A stretch of 64,000 nt of DNA, taken from contig NC_080579.1 in assembly GCF_029962835.1 (NCBI RefSeq), positions 80,989,959 through 81,053,958 on the forward strand, written 5' to 3'. Source of the stretch: Magnolia sinica. Its lineage: Eukaryota > Streptophyta > Magnoliopsida > Magnoliales > Magnoliaceae. Below, piece by piece: positions 48,204 through 58,675 of this stretch. A model generated the notes under the pieces. The model saw only the letters and a list, made by a program, of their open reading frames with translations, was not told the origin of the DNA and ran no database searches. The position numbers and the translations under genes were made by a program. The number at the start of each line of letters is the position of its first letter. Within the stretch, counting starts at the first letter, position 1.

Positions 48204-48740
48204 GATGAACGGATCAAAATCTCAATTTGATATATATACGAGTGGATATTGAGATCAAGTAGCTAATTTACTATGATTAGGTGGTCCAAACTCAGAGTGG
48301 ACGGTCAGATATCTTTACCTAGCGGTGAATAGTTGACTGAACGGTTGGTTATGATGGACAAGTGAGAATACTTGGATATATGATGATCCTATCTCAAAAT
48401 CAACAGTCAGATGACTTGATCTATGAATGAAGATTATTCCCAACGATCATATTCGTGTTGGAGAATGGATGTAAGGTTAGGATAGCTAGATTGGTATCGT
48501 ACACATGTACATAATAAGTTAAATTTCATGGTAACACTCGAGAACTTTCAATACTTGGGTGTTAAAAAGTTCGAGGTGTTGTAGAAGATTATTCCCAACG
48601 ATCACATTCATGTTTGAGAATAGATGTAAGGTTAGGATAAGTACATTGGTATCATACACATGTACATGCTAAGTTAAATTTCATGGTAACACTCAAGAAC
48701 TTTCAATATTCGAGCATTGAAAAGTTCATGGTGTTACAAC

Positions 48741-48930
48741 CCGAGTTCAACTAAGATAGAAGATTTTGCTGTTTTTTGACAAAGATAGCCGAATTCTACT
48801 GAATTGGCCGATTTTGTTACTTTTCAACCAAGATGGTTGAGTTTGGTCGAGTCAGCCGACTTTGATGTTTTCCAATCAAGATATCCAAGTTCGATCAAGA
48901 TGGCCAAAATTGATGTTTTTTCATGGCTAA
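48741..48930 (+). repeat. 48-bp minisatellite of the Tat-like element (part 2)
   Basis: Four more copies of the unit seen at 40640-41086 ('aaccaagatggttgagtttgg', 'tcaagatggccaaaattgatg'). This confirms that the Y LTR pair inserted into the array. Confidence 0.7.
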
Positions 48931-49008
48931 ACAGTCACATTTATTGCACCAAACAACGAATCACCATCGCATTCACTTTCGTCAAAGGCAAAGTGACGTG
49001 GGGGGTAA

Positions 49009-50589
49009 TGTTGTACCTTATTTCTAATCGTTCTTGGGAAACCTAATTGCAAAGTACACGTATTATAGCAATGGAAATATATAACATACTAAAGATCTTG
49101 AAGGATACTTGGAGTGTTTTTTTACATAATCACAGTTGACAAAATAATAAGACATGGAGCACCTGAGAGGTATTCAAAAGAAAATCAAGTGGCCGAGAGG
49201 CATTCAGGAGATCGTCAAGAGGTGTATAAAAGCAGATTGAGCGGTTGAGATGTGTCCAAAAGCAGTCCAAGAAGTTGAGAGGCGTACGAAAGCGGAACAC
49301 GGCCGAATCACGATTGAGTGCCCAAAAGTAAATTGCGTCCAAGAGGCAGAAGCATGGTCAAGCATTTAGAAATGGAAGACAACTGAGAGACATATAACTG
49401 ACCTATAAATGAGGAGCAATCATAAAAGACAATGATCTAGGAAAGAGAAGAATGTAGAAAGCTTTTAGACTGTTGTAATCGTTGCAATAATAGAAGAATA
49501 AGTTACATAAGAAATCTATTATGTGACAATAAAAAATCCAATCCAAAACAACAATCAATTGAAACAAACTTTTCAATTTATCTTTTATCTCAATTTATTC
49601 TAAAAGTAACATTAACTAAGTAGCAGTCATTCTTAGCCATAATCATTGGTTATAATTCAAGTCTATACTCACACACTGGATTTGTGTTTTATTGAGAATT
49701 ACTTCTTTCAAGAGACACATTCTTACTGTTGCTCTTAGTGACTAGAAATGAGTTTTCCCTTCTGTTTGATTTGCATTGGTATTCTAAAAGTTAACCCATC
49801 TTTGAAGAAAAAACCCTACCCTCTTATTATCGAAATAGGATTGACTACTCTCGTGCCTCCAACCTAGTGGGGTTGGTGCTCTATGGGCCCCACCATGATG
49901 TATGTGTTTCATCCATGCCGTTCATCCATTTTTACGTATCATTTTAGGGCTTGATCCCAAAAATGAGAGGGATATAAATCTCCGGTGGACAACACCACAG
50001 GAAAACAATAGTGATTGGATATCCACCATTCAAATCCTCCTAAGGCCCACTGTACTGTTTATTTGACATCCAATCTGACCCAGATGAAGGGAAAAAACAA
50101 AGATCAGCTTGATTCAAAAATTTTATGGCCCTCAAAATATTTTTAATTGTTGATGTTCATTTAACACAATACTTTTTCCAGTAATGTGGTCCACTTGAGA
50201 TTGATATATACCTCATTTTTGTTTGCATGCCATAAAATGAGCTATAAAGATAGATGGACTGCATGGAGGAAATATATATATATATATATATATATCATGT
50301 TGGCGCCCACAAAGCACCGACCTCCAGCCATTGGATGGTGGCAGGGGAGTAGCCAATCGGTTTTTCTTATTTTCACTTGTTTATTATCAAAATTTGTAAG
50401 TAGCTAAGTAAATGACAGAATTCTTATAACCATCGTATACATTCAAATTTTTTTATATTATTTTTTCAAATCTTTGGACGTATCTGTATCTGCTTAGTTT
50501 GGCGATCGCTTGGATCAAAGTTTGATTGGTTTGAATCAAGCCGGTGGATCGACTCTGTCGAGTCCGCATAAATAAAAATAATCCCATCA
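49009..50589 (+). repeat. 3' LTR of the Tat-like element, interrupted
   Basis: Starts TGTTGTACCTTATTTC after the purine tract GTGGGGGGTAA (48998-49008). The match to the 5' LTR runs to about 49835 and resumes at about 50380 ('ttattatcaaaatttgtaagtagctaagtaa'), ending ..AATCCCATCA. The gap is the foldback element. Confidence 0.7.
49836..50360. mobile_element. Foldback element, family P, inside the Tat 3' LTR
   Basis: Terminal inverted repeats begin GGATTGACTACTC and (complement) CCGATTGGCTACTCCCCTGCC, then 'gtcggtgct..gtgggc'. The halves mirror each other through the whole element. A (TA)n run at about 50270-50294. Its insertion into the LTR is proven by comparison with the intact 5' LTR. Confidence 0.75.
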
Positions 50590-50688
50590 GCCGAAGCTAC
50601 TCTTTTGACTTTTGGGTACGTCAGATTAATTGAGGAGGAGAGAGTCGCTTTCCGTTTCAATGTACCTGAGATAATCAAAGGACTCACA

Positions 50689-51227
50689 ACGGAAACGGAT
50701 TGGCTACTCATACTGCCACCAGCCATTGGCTGGTGGTCGGTGCTCTGTAGGCCCCATATGACGTATATGCTTCATCCATGGCATCCATCTATTTTTATAG
50801 ATCATTTTATGATCCACAGGGAAAAAATGAGGTATATCTCAATCTCAGTGGACCACATTACAGAAAGCAGTGTTGAATGAACGTTGACCATTAAAAACGT
50901 TTTGGGGCCATAAAAGTTTTGGATCAAGCTGGTATTTATTGTTCCCTTCATCTGGGTCTTTATGACCTAATCAACAGATTGGATGTCAAATAAACAGTAC
51001 AGTGGGCCTTAGGAGGATTTTAGTGGTAGGTATCCAATTATTATTTTTTCCTATGGTGTGGTGCAACTAAGCTCTATATCCCTATCATTTTTTGTATCAA
51101 GTTTAAAATGATTTGTAAAAATGGATGAATGGAATGGATGAAACACATACATCATGGTGGGGTCCACAGATCACTGACCACCAGCCACGGGGCTGGTGTC
51201 AGGGGGAGTAGCCAATCTGTCTCCGTT
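50689..51227. mobile_element. Foldback element, family P
   Basis: Inverted ends AACGGAAACGGATTGGCTAC and AACGGAGACAGATTGGCTAC. Inside each end is a small ACCAGCC/GGCTGGT hairpin. Internal mirror blocks as in the other copies. 539 bp, no coding sequence. Confidence 0.72.
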
Positions 51228-51233
51228 CACAAT

Positions 51234-51769
51234 GGGAAGCGGATTGGCTGGTGTAGGTACGTAACCAAGTTCTGTGGGTCCATTTTTTGAGATTTTCGTG
51301 AGGCGTGGGACAAAAAATAAAACAGATATAACGATCAAGTGGACCACACTGAAAAATGCAGTGGGTATTGAACGCTTGCCATTGAAACCCTTATAGGGTT
51401 CACAGAAGTTTTGGATCAATATGAAATTTGTCTTTCCTCTTCATCCAGGTACAGATTGGATGGAACATAAACGTTATGGTGGGCCCTATGAAATGTTTAA
51501 CGGTAAAAATCATTATCTCGGCTGCTATTTGTGGTGTGGTCTAGTTAATCTTTGGATATGATTCATTTTTACATGGTACCTGATCTCGAAAAATGGATGA
51601 ACGGTGTGGATATTATAAATACATCATTGTGGGGCCCATGTAACTGTGATATCCTTTGAACCGTTCGTACAAGTCGGAGCTCAAGGAGAGTCAGCGCTCG
51701 ATCTTCGCACGACACGTACCTACATCAGCTCTATAGCTGATGTGTGGTACACCAGCCAATCTGCTTCCC
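51234..51769. mobile_element. Foldback element, family P
   Basis: Inverted ends GGGAAGCGGATTGGCTGGTG and GGGAAGCAGATTGGCTGGTG. 'gtaggtacgt' follows at one end and 'ctacatcagctctatagctgatg', itself a hairpin, at the other. 536 bp. It ends about 800 bp before NLR2. Confidence 0.7.
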
Positions 51770-51839
51770 AAAACCTCAGAAGCTGGTAACGTTTTCAACG
51801 GAACTAACCCTGCTACTCCCTGCACATTTGTGAGTTTTC

Positions 51840-52330
51840 AAACAACCCTTTCGACCGCCACCTCGTCAACGGATTCGATGCCGCGCAGATATGGCACTGA
51901 ATCGATCTCCAGATGAAGCTGTCACGAAGATTTAAAGGTTTGGGTCGCGCATCACTCGGCGAAGCAGAGCTGAAGTCGTCGCTCTCAGCGATGAAGCGGG
52001 GGACTACGCGGCTGTGCACCGTTTGGGTTCCGCTGCTCTCGGCGAAGCAGGGCGGAAGTCGCCGCTCTCAAAGATGAAGCAAGGGACAACGCTGCTGCTC
52101 ACAGCCGGAACCCAGATGCGCCGGATTTAATGGCGGCACTGGCGCAGAGGGAAGAGATGGAGAAGGGGGCTGCTCTCAGCGAACCGATTTTAATGGCGGG
52201 ACGCGGCGCTGGAGACGGTGGACGTGGGCGAGGACGCTGGATGGGTTCGATCGACAGGGGCACAGAGGCATGGATGGAAGCAGCAGAGCCGTCCATGTGG
52301 TGGACACTAGGGTGTAGAGCCAACCATTAG
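51840..52330 (+). other. GC-rich, CpG-rich segment upstream of NLR2
   Basis: It stands out from its AT-rich surroundings. A duplicated block of about 105 bp ('gaagcagagctgaagtcgtcgctctcagcgatgaagcggggga' type; copies at about 51960 and 52045) and a third partial copy of 'gctgctctcagcgaa' at about 52170. A 66-codon plus-strand frame at 52130-52330 is glycine/arginine-rich and unrecognised. It might be a promoter-proximal exon of an older gene or part of a transposon. Confidence 0.3.
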
Positions 52331-52583
52331 AACTGATGATGGTGACCTATTTATAATTTTCAGTGGCTTGCATTCTATTCTATTTTGGATCATCACTGAA
52401 GCAAGATTACCATACCGTTGCTTATTTATAGTAGTAACGAGAGTGTGGATGGTTGATTCTTGGAAAACTGAAATTTCTCCTTCGGAGCTTTACCATTTCT
52501 CAGTTGTAACCCATGCCCACAAACTATACATTTGCCAAACTTCTTTCTAGCTTTCTTGCTTTCCATCCCTAAAATATTTTCTC

Positions 52584-55500
52584 ATGGCCGATGGACTTGT
52601 TCCATCCGTTCTGAGTTACTTGAATTCCACCATCCAATCTGCCCTCCAATCCAAGCTAGGATCAGTGTTTTCCTGTCGCGAGGAACTACAAGAACTTTCC
52701 AGTGCATTTACAGTCATTCAATCTGTTCTTCGTGATGCTGAGAAAAGATGCAGAAAGGAAGACACTCTGAACGATTGGTTGGTGAAGCTCAAAGAAGTAG
52801 CCTACGATGTCGAAGATGTGCTGGACATGTGGAGATTCGAAGCCCTCAGATATGAAAATGGAGGAAGTGTAACCTCACCTCTCGCAAAGCGGGTATGCAA
52901 CTCTCTCTTGCGTAATTTTCATGTTGATGAAACAGTCGATGAAGTGGGCCTTTATTTGAAATTGGGCATGGAAATGGGGCGTGAAATAAAAAATGTTAGA
53001 GAAAGGGTTGATGAGATATGGAAAGAGAAATCTAAATTCCATTTGGAAGAAAGCATAAATAGCAGGATTGGGACAGAGGAGAGGAAAACTGGTTCCTTGA
53101 TTGATGAATCAGCGATAATCGGTAGGACTTCAGATAAGGAAAGGATCATACCCTGGTTGGTAAGTGACAGTAGTCATGTCAGTAACAACATTCCCGTCAT
53201 TTCTATAATTGGTTTGGGGGGAGTAGGAAAGACTGCTCTCGCTCAATTAATATACAATGACGAGCGAGTTACTCGACACTTCCCGAAAAGGATGTGGGTG
53301 CATGTTTCAGATGATTTTAATGAGACTAGGATTTGCAATGCAATCATTGAAGCGGCTGAGGGTCGACCTGCACCTAGTTACTCTGAATGGGAAATGGTGC
53401 AAATTCATCTATTGAACCTCTTGAAAGGGCAGCGATTTTTACTTGTACTTGATGATATCTGGAACGAAAATCAAGACAAGTGGGATACATTGAGGCTTCC
53501 TTTGGAAGGCGGAACAAGTGGCAGTAGAATTTTGATCACGACTCGCAATGAAGCTGTGGTAAAAACTATGCGAACCATGAAAATGCATGAACTGGCGCCT
53601 CTATTAGAAAGCGATTCTTGGTCATTGTTCAGTCGCATTGCTTTTGGGGAAGTAAATACAGAGGAACATGTAGAGTTGGAAGAAATAGGCACAGAACTTG
53701 CAAGAAAGTGTGGCGGACTACCTCTTATTATAAAGAGAATAGCAAATGCATTGCGTTTCAAGAGGACCAGAAAGGAGTGGGAGCTTGTGTTGGAGAGTGA
53801 AACATGGGATTTTCCAAATGTTACAAGAGGCCTTCAATTAAGCTATGAAAATATTCCGCCGTACTTGAAGTGTTGCTTTGCCTTCTGTTTTATATTTCCT
53901 AAGGATCATGTTATAGAGAGGGAAACATTAATCAAGTTGTGGATGGCCCAGGGTTTCATTCTTTCAGAGGAAAGTGCAGCATCAGCAATGGAAAGTATAG
54001 GCGATGGGTATTTTTACGATTTACTAGGGCGATCCTTGTTTGATGCTCCAATAACAGATTGCGTTGGCAACATCATGCACTGTAAGATGATAGATATTGT
54101 TCATGACTTCTTCCAAACAGTCATGAGAGATTGCTATACCATGAACATGGATTTGCCAAACGACATCCCTCTGCATGCGCGCCATGTCTCATTGAAATGT
54201 AGTGATTATTCATCATCAATTCCAGAAAGCTTGCTCAAAGCCAAGAGCCTGCGGACACTCCTATTCATTGGGTGGTCAAGAATCGCTGTGGTGGGTAATG
54301 ATTTTTTTGAAAATTTCAGGTTCCTCAGAGCATTAGATTTGAGTGGTATAAATTGTTTTCAGCTTCCAACGTCCTTGAAGAACTTGAAACTTTTAAGATA
54401 TCTCAACTTATCTACCACCAGAGTATGGAGGCTGCCTGAATTCATATGCGGACTGTATTTGTTGCAAACCTTGAAACTTAATGAATGCGACCAACTGTAT
54501 GAACTTCCCCAAGAGATGTGGAGACTTGCGAGGCTACGACATCTGGAAATTAAAGGTACCAGGGTATTGAAGGCTTTACCCCATGGGATTGGGAGATTAA
54601 CTTCCCTAAGAACTTTGTCAAAGTTTCTGGTTGGGGATGGGATGGAATGCAGGATTGGGGAACTTAAAAACCTCCATTTCCTGCAAGGAGAATTAGCTAT
54701 ACACCATTTGGGGAGGGTGTTAAATGAGGGTGAAGCCAAGGAAGCAGAATTAGTGAATAAGAAACACCTTCGCCGTTTGGAATTGTATTTTGATGGCTAT
54801 TGTCAGAAAGTTTTAAATGGTGGTGAAGCAAAGAGCATTGAGGGTGTGTTTGAAGGCCTTAGACCCCACACGAACATAGAAGAACTGAAAATATCGCATT
54901 ACATGGGATTGAAGTTCCCAGGATGGATGGAAGATGCATCACTCTCCAACCTAGTTAATGTTACTCTTCGTGATTGTCATGCGTGTATAAAACTACCAGC
55001 ACTTGGGACACTGCCATCCCTTAAATACCTTGCGATAGAAGGAATGCATAATGTGAAATTCATCGGTCCGGAGTTCTATGGGAACAACGATACTGGAGAT
55101 GTAACAGGTGCAGCTGCAGCATTCCCTAAGTTGGAGACACTCATTTTGGAGGGAATGTATACTTTGATGGAGTGGGTTGGGAGACAAGATGGAGGAATGC
55201 CGTCTCTCCTTGAACTATTTATTGCAAATTGCCCCAAGTTAATGAAAATGCCCTCGTTCCTTCATGGTAAATTGTGGAAAGTAGATCTTGAAGCACCAAG
55301 CATCTATTGGACATCATGTATTTCAGAATCTGTCGAGTGTTTGGTAGTAAAAAACATCAGTGACGTCAACGTGTTCATCCACCTGCAGTTCCTTCACAAC
55401 CTTAAGTACTTGGTGATAGAACAGTCATTTCTTCATGAGTTTCCTAATGGGTTGCAAAAACTCTGTGGGCTCCAGATACTCCACATTCGAGGCTGCCCGA

Positions 55501-55703
55501 GACTGACACATCTGCCTAAAGAGCTCAGAGACCTCCATGACCTTCGCGAACTGAAGATTGTGGACTGTCCAAATTTAGAAAAATGGTGTGAAAAATATGT
55601 CGAGGACGATCAGCAACAAGCAATGTCGCACATTCCTAATATCTGGATCGACGACGTAGAGATCAAAAGAGATGGGCGAGTAGTCGCTGGACAAGCAAGG
55701 TAA
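52584..55703 (+). CDS. CC-NB-LRR disease-resistance protein (NLR2)
   Basis: The product is a 1039-residue paralogue of NLR1 with the same architecture, presumed to be a cytoplasmic immune receptor. Coiled-coil region about 1-155 with AYDVEDVLD at 73-81. NB-ARC about 175-510: P-loop GLGGVGKT 210-217, kinase-2 LLVLDDIW 286-293, RNBS-B GSRILITTR 313-321, intact GLPL in CGGLPL 376-381, RNBS-D CFAFCFIFPK 431-440. The MHD position reads MID (502-504). LRRs from about 530 to 1005, then LEKWCEKY..HIPNIWI. The start is set by alignment with NLR1; NLR2 has four extra residues (ALQS, 20-23) near the N-terminus. Single exon, no internal stop. Same stop-in-donor arrangement as NLR1. Of the two, NLR2 has the more canonical nucleotide-binding domain. 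Its ligand is unknown. Confidence 0.93.
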   Translation: MADGLVPSVLSYLNSTIQSALQSKLGSVFSCREELQELSSAFTVIQSVLRDAEKRCRKEDTLNDWLVKLKEVAYDVEDVLDMWRFEALRYENGGSVTSPLAKRVCNSLLRNFHVDETVDEVGLYLKLGMEMGREIKNVRERVDEIWKEKSKFHLEESINSRIGTEERKTGSLIDESAIIGRTSDKERIIPWLVSDSSHVSNNIPVISIIGLGGVGKTALAQLIYNDERVTRHFPKRMWVHVSDDFNETRICNAIIEAAEGRPAPSYSEWEMVQIHLLNLLKGQRFLLVLDDIWNENQDKWDTLRLPLEGGTSGSRILITTRNEAVVKTMRTMKMHELAPLLESDSWSLFSRIAFGEVNTEEHVELEEIGTELARKCGGLPLIIKRIANALRFKRTRKEWELVLESETWDFPNVTRGLQLSYENIPPYLKCCFAFCFIFPKDHVIERETLIKLWMAQGFILSEESAASAMESIGDGYFYDLLGRSLFDAPITDCVGNIMHCKMIDIVHDFFQTVMRDCYTMNMDLPNDIPLHARHVSLKCSDYSSSIPESLLKAKSLRTLLFIGWSRIAVVGNDFFENFRFLRALDLSGINCFQLPTSLKNLKLLRYLNLSTTRVWRLPEFICGLYLLQTLKLNECDQLYELPQEMWRLARLRHLEIKGTRVLKALPHGIGRLTSLRTLSKFLVGDGMECRIGELKNLHFLQGELAIHHLGRVLNEGEAKEAELVNKKHLRRLELYFDGYCQKVLNGGEAKSIEGVFEGLRPHTNIEELKISHYMGLKFPGWMEDASLSNLVNVTLRDCHACIKLPALGTLPSLKYLAIEGMHNVKFIGPEFYGNNDTGDVTGAAAAFPKLETLILEGMYTLMEWVGRQDGGMPSLLELFIANCPKLMKMPSFLHGKLWKVDLEAPSIYWTSCISESVECLVVKNISDVNVFIHLQFLHNLKYLVIEQSFLHEFPNGLQKLCGLQILHIRGCPRLTHLPKELRDLHDLRELKIVDCPNLEKWCEKYVEDDQQQAMSHIPNIWIDDVEIKRDGRVVAGQAR

Positions 55704-55705
55704 GA
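55697..55705 (+). promoter_or_regulatory. Splice-donor consensus overlapping the NLR2 stop codon
   Basis: AAG|GTAAGA again covers the TAA stop (55701-55703), identical to NLR1. Conservation between the two paralogues may reflect use or recent duplication. The same donor could also start a 3'-UTR intron if the stop were read first in an unspliced isoform. Confidence 0.4.
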
Positions 55706-56285
55706 GTCTGTTTACTTCTCTTTTCAAGCCCTGCTATGTCAACTCCTCCAATGCATCCGTACTTGCCTCACAAGTCAAAATATGGCCACTCCTGTGCATA
55801 TCCAATCCGGACATCACGTCGCCCAAAATATCCAAGGTGAGACACATTATTGGGATTTTCTTTCTTCTCTGTTTCTGGGCTCTGCACCCACATTCGATCA
55901 GAGCTCTGTTTTTTGCTATTTGCCAGCCCCACCAGCACCTTTCCACAATGAACCCCAGATGCAGCCAAGCTGCCGAAATGGCATTTATGTATAGCATCCC
56001 AGCCATGTATCAGGTGGGACACACCATCTAAAGCATCTGGTCAAAACCCAGGTGGTTCAATTATCAGGGAAGCCAGACGTTTACAAAAGCAATGGATAAC
56101 TGCAAACAAACCTTTTGGGACTTCTTTTCCATTGTGTTTCTAAACGTGTGACACCAACCTAATAATTAAATAGCCTGAGTTTTCTTATCAAATGATCTTA
56201 AATGGTTGATACCTTGCTATACACCGAACTGATTACCATCAGATGTATCGGTTTGCATTGTGTCGGCTGCATCTGTGACCAGCAT
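55704..56285 (+). other. 3' flank of NLR2, homologous to that of NLR1
   Basis: Collinear with 28692-29176, with a few insertions (an extra block of about 70 bp around 55780-55850). No coding sequence. Homology ends at about 56285 ('ctgcatctgtgacc'). Confidence 0.65.
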
Positions 56286-58675
56286 AACTATGTTTCTGTA
56301 TCATTTTGGAATTTTTTAAGGAATGTATCCGAGTAATATTTGTGTGATAGTGGAGTCCCTTGACTGCGAAGGACTAATGTAATTTTTTCATGCATAGTAT
56401 GGCTTTTTGATGTCTTATGTATACTTGTAATATTATTGTTTTGGAATGTGACATCTAACTCTGAAAATAGGTTCTGAGATGAGTGGGAGGTTTCCTAGCC
56501 TGACATTCCTGGATCTTTTACACTTGTGCTATGTGTATGTAGATTTGGAACGTTTGATAGCTATCTTGGATATATGCATTTCATGCTAGATCCTTTCCCT
56601 CTCTTCCTTTGAAACTTTTTTCATCTTTTAAGTCACCTTTGTTGCTTTCATACAATTGTGGTTTTGAATATCAGTATGAATGGGTGTATCGGCCTGGTAG
56701 AAAAACCAATATGATATGGTGTCGTGTATCGGTATCAACTCCGTATCAAACAATTATTTTTTTAGAAAAAATATTGAACAATAGTAGAAAAAATAAGAAA
56801 ATAATGATATATTAAAAAATTTATCTTTTATTTATTTATTTACTATGTATTCAATGGTGTTTAGGACCATTTTTTGGTAAGCATGTTGTATTTTGGGTTT
56901 GAGCTATTATAAAAGCTATGATGTCGAGTCTTTTGGGTATAAATTGTTGATACATTTTAAAAATTGATATCATCTATTACTTATACAAAAGAGAAAAGTA
57001 ATCCCTACTACCACATCAAGCTAGGCCTTAAACTTCCAAATGAGAAAAAGGAAAGCGTTGTTAACAGCACGAAGAGTAGTCTGTAATGCAAGCAATGCCA
57101 CAAGTGGTGACACCAGTTGTATGATTAGTGATTATTTTACAAAAAGTTGATGATGCAAGAACTCAATTGATTAAGGAACGAAAATAGTTCCTAAAGAAGA
57201 GATGGAGTTTCCGAAGATAGCTTTCCTTAGCCATAGGGGACTCAAGCCCTCATCGATTGAGAAGAATAAGCCCCTTATCTCAGCTGTCACTACAGTTTCT
57301 TCAAATTCCTGAAACCTAAAACGAATATCAAATTATTCAAATCATAATGTGAAAGTGTAAAACATGTACAACATATATTGATATACAGTATCATGTATTC
57401 ATGTGTTGAAGATTAAAACCAAGTGTCTTACCTTACCAAAAGAAAAAGAAATTAAAAAATAAGTGAAAATGATTATTCATTTCACCAACAAGTAAAAATA
57501 ATAACAAGATTACAACACATGTATGGTATATCTATGTTCAGACAACACTGATTATTCATTTTCCCAAGTTGATATTTGAAAGGAAAAAAAATAAATAAAT
57601 TTCTTTTTAAAAATTACCAAAAATGGGAGAAAATATGTTAAAAATAACATTACAACATATAAAATGTACATCGATGTTCAAGAACTTGATCTATTTTTAA
57701 ACAACATAAATCTATCTTTCCCAAAAAAAAAAAATTCAGAAAAATTCAAAAAATGCCTAAAAATAGTTCAAAAATACAAAAAGTAATTTCAACCCAACAA
57801 TAAATAGTACACACACACACACACACCTAGATCTATATTTAGATTCATTTTCCTGAAATTATTTTTGAAAAATAAAAATTCCAGAAAATACCCACTAAAT
57901 GTAACCATAAAATGCAATAATAATAGTAAATAATAATAATAATAATAATAAATATTCAACCAATGCATGTGTGAAATCTGTGGATCTACAATATTAAAAG
58001 ATCACTCATGCATTATTACAACATTTAGCTAAAACATTTTTAAAACAAACTTACAAAATTTTCTAAAAATTCCAACGTAAATGCAAAATAAAAAATGTAT
58101 TCCAAATCAAGAACAAATCAAACTTGATTTGATAAAAAATGTGTTTCAAACAATCTCTGAGCTAAAATAGTTCGTAAGGAATAGAGAGAAAGGAAGATCT
58201 CAGAAAGGAAGTTGGTTGGGGGTTTATAAGCCTGTATTGATCTGACCAATATAGGTACAATGTAACAGTGCCAATATGTGTTGGATTTTTTGACACAAGC
58301 CAATACAGACATATATCACATATCGTCTTGTGCTGATATGGATATGATACACCTACATCTATTACGATACCATTTTTCAGAACCATGCCTACAATCTAAT
58401 TTCATATTTGTCTTTGAATTGTGTCCTTCAACATCCATCAACAAAACAAACTTTTCTTTTGCTTGATTGTTTTTAATTTGAAAGTTTCCTTGGTCATTCA
58501 TACAAAAACTTTACATTTGCCTTTGATCCTCTTCCTTCATAATTTCTTCTCTTTTTGTCACCCTTACATACAATCCTTTAATCCTTTGCCATTGTGAAAT
58601 CTTATTCCCTTTAGCTGCCATACATGAACACAAGTTTTACATTTACCTTTCAATATCATATATCCATCAGCAGAA
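56286..58675. other. AT-rich spacer, possible degraded inverted-repeat transposon
   Basis: No gene was recognised. 'tggttttgaatatcagtatg..gggtgtatcgg' (about 56657-56693) and the complement of 'ctattacgataccatttttcagaacca' (about 58358-58385) form an imperfect inverted repeat rich in 'gtatcg' motifs. They could be the ends of an element of about 1.7 kb. Poly-A, (CA)n (57809-57828) and (ATA)n (57936-57960) tracts lie between. Confidence 0.3.

Larger units (their letters stand above)
44456..48583 (-). mobile_element. Solo LTR, family Y (inner copy)
   Basis: On the plus strand it starts TATAACATCCTGAATTTTCACGG and ends GGTGTTGTA, both termini slightly mutated. AAAGA lies before and GAAGA after, a 5-bp duplication with one difference. 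The sequence after it (48584-48739) is exactly the missing end of the outer copy. It carries a hAT MITE and a 180-bp tandem duplication. A minus-strand TTATAAAAGG lies at about 46766-46775 before a long CT-rich run. Confidence 0.65.
41092..48739 (-). mobile_element. Solo LTR, family Y (outer copy, split by an inner Y copy)
   Basis: The outer copy consists of 41092-44455 plus 48584-48739, about 3.5 kb. On the plus strand it starts CATACCGCCCCGAATTTTC (a mutated TGTAACACCCCG) and ends GGTGTTACA. The minisatellite on either side is one array cut in two. The flanks gccca / acccg would fit an original GCCCG duplication with one transition per side (inference). A minus-strand TATAAAG at about 42674-42680 followed by a CT-rich leader supports the orientation. 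Confidence 0.62.
34743..50589 (+). mobile_element. Ty3/Tat-like LTR retrotransposon with four levels of nesting
   Basis: The 5' LTR (34743-35789) and 3' LTR (49009-50589, itself interrupted by a foldback element) align along their length. Shared blocks include 'acttggagtg', 'gagaggcattcaggag', 'aatttatcttttatct' and 'ttcttagccataat'. Between them lie a leader, gag remnant, a 48-bp minisatellite and a GTGGGGGGTAA polypurine tract. A solo LTR of family X (36416-40566) and a nested Y-family pair (41092-48739) are inserted in it. Pol is absent. No clear 5-bp duplication was seen at its outer ends (cataa against gccga). Confidence 0.7.

Noticed and set aside
41092-48739. Complete LTR retrotransposon with two same-direction LTRs (41092-44455 and 44456-48739)
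   Set aside because: There is no internal domain between the copies, and the terminal 156 bp belong to the first copy. A nested solo LTR explains every segment.
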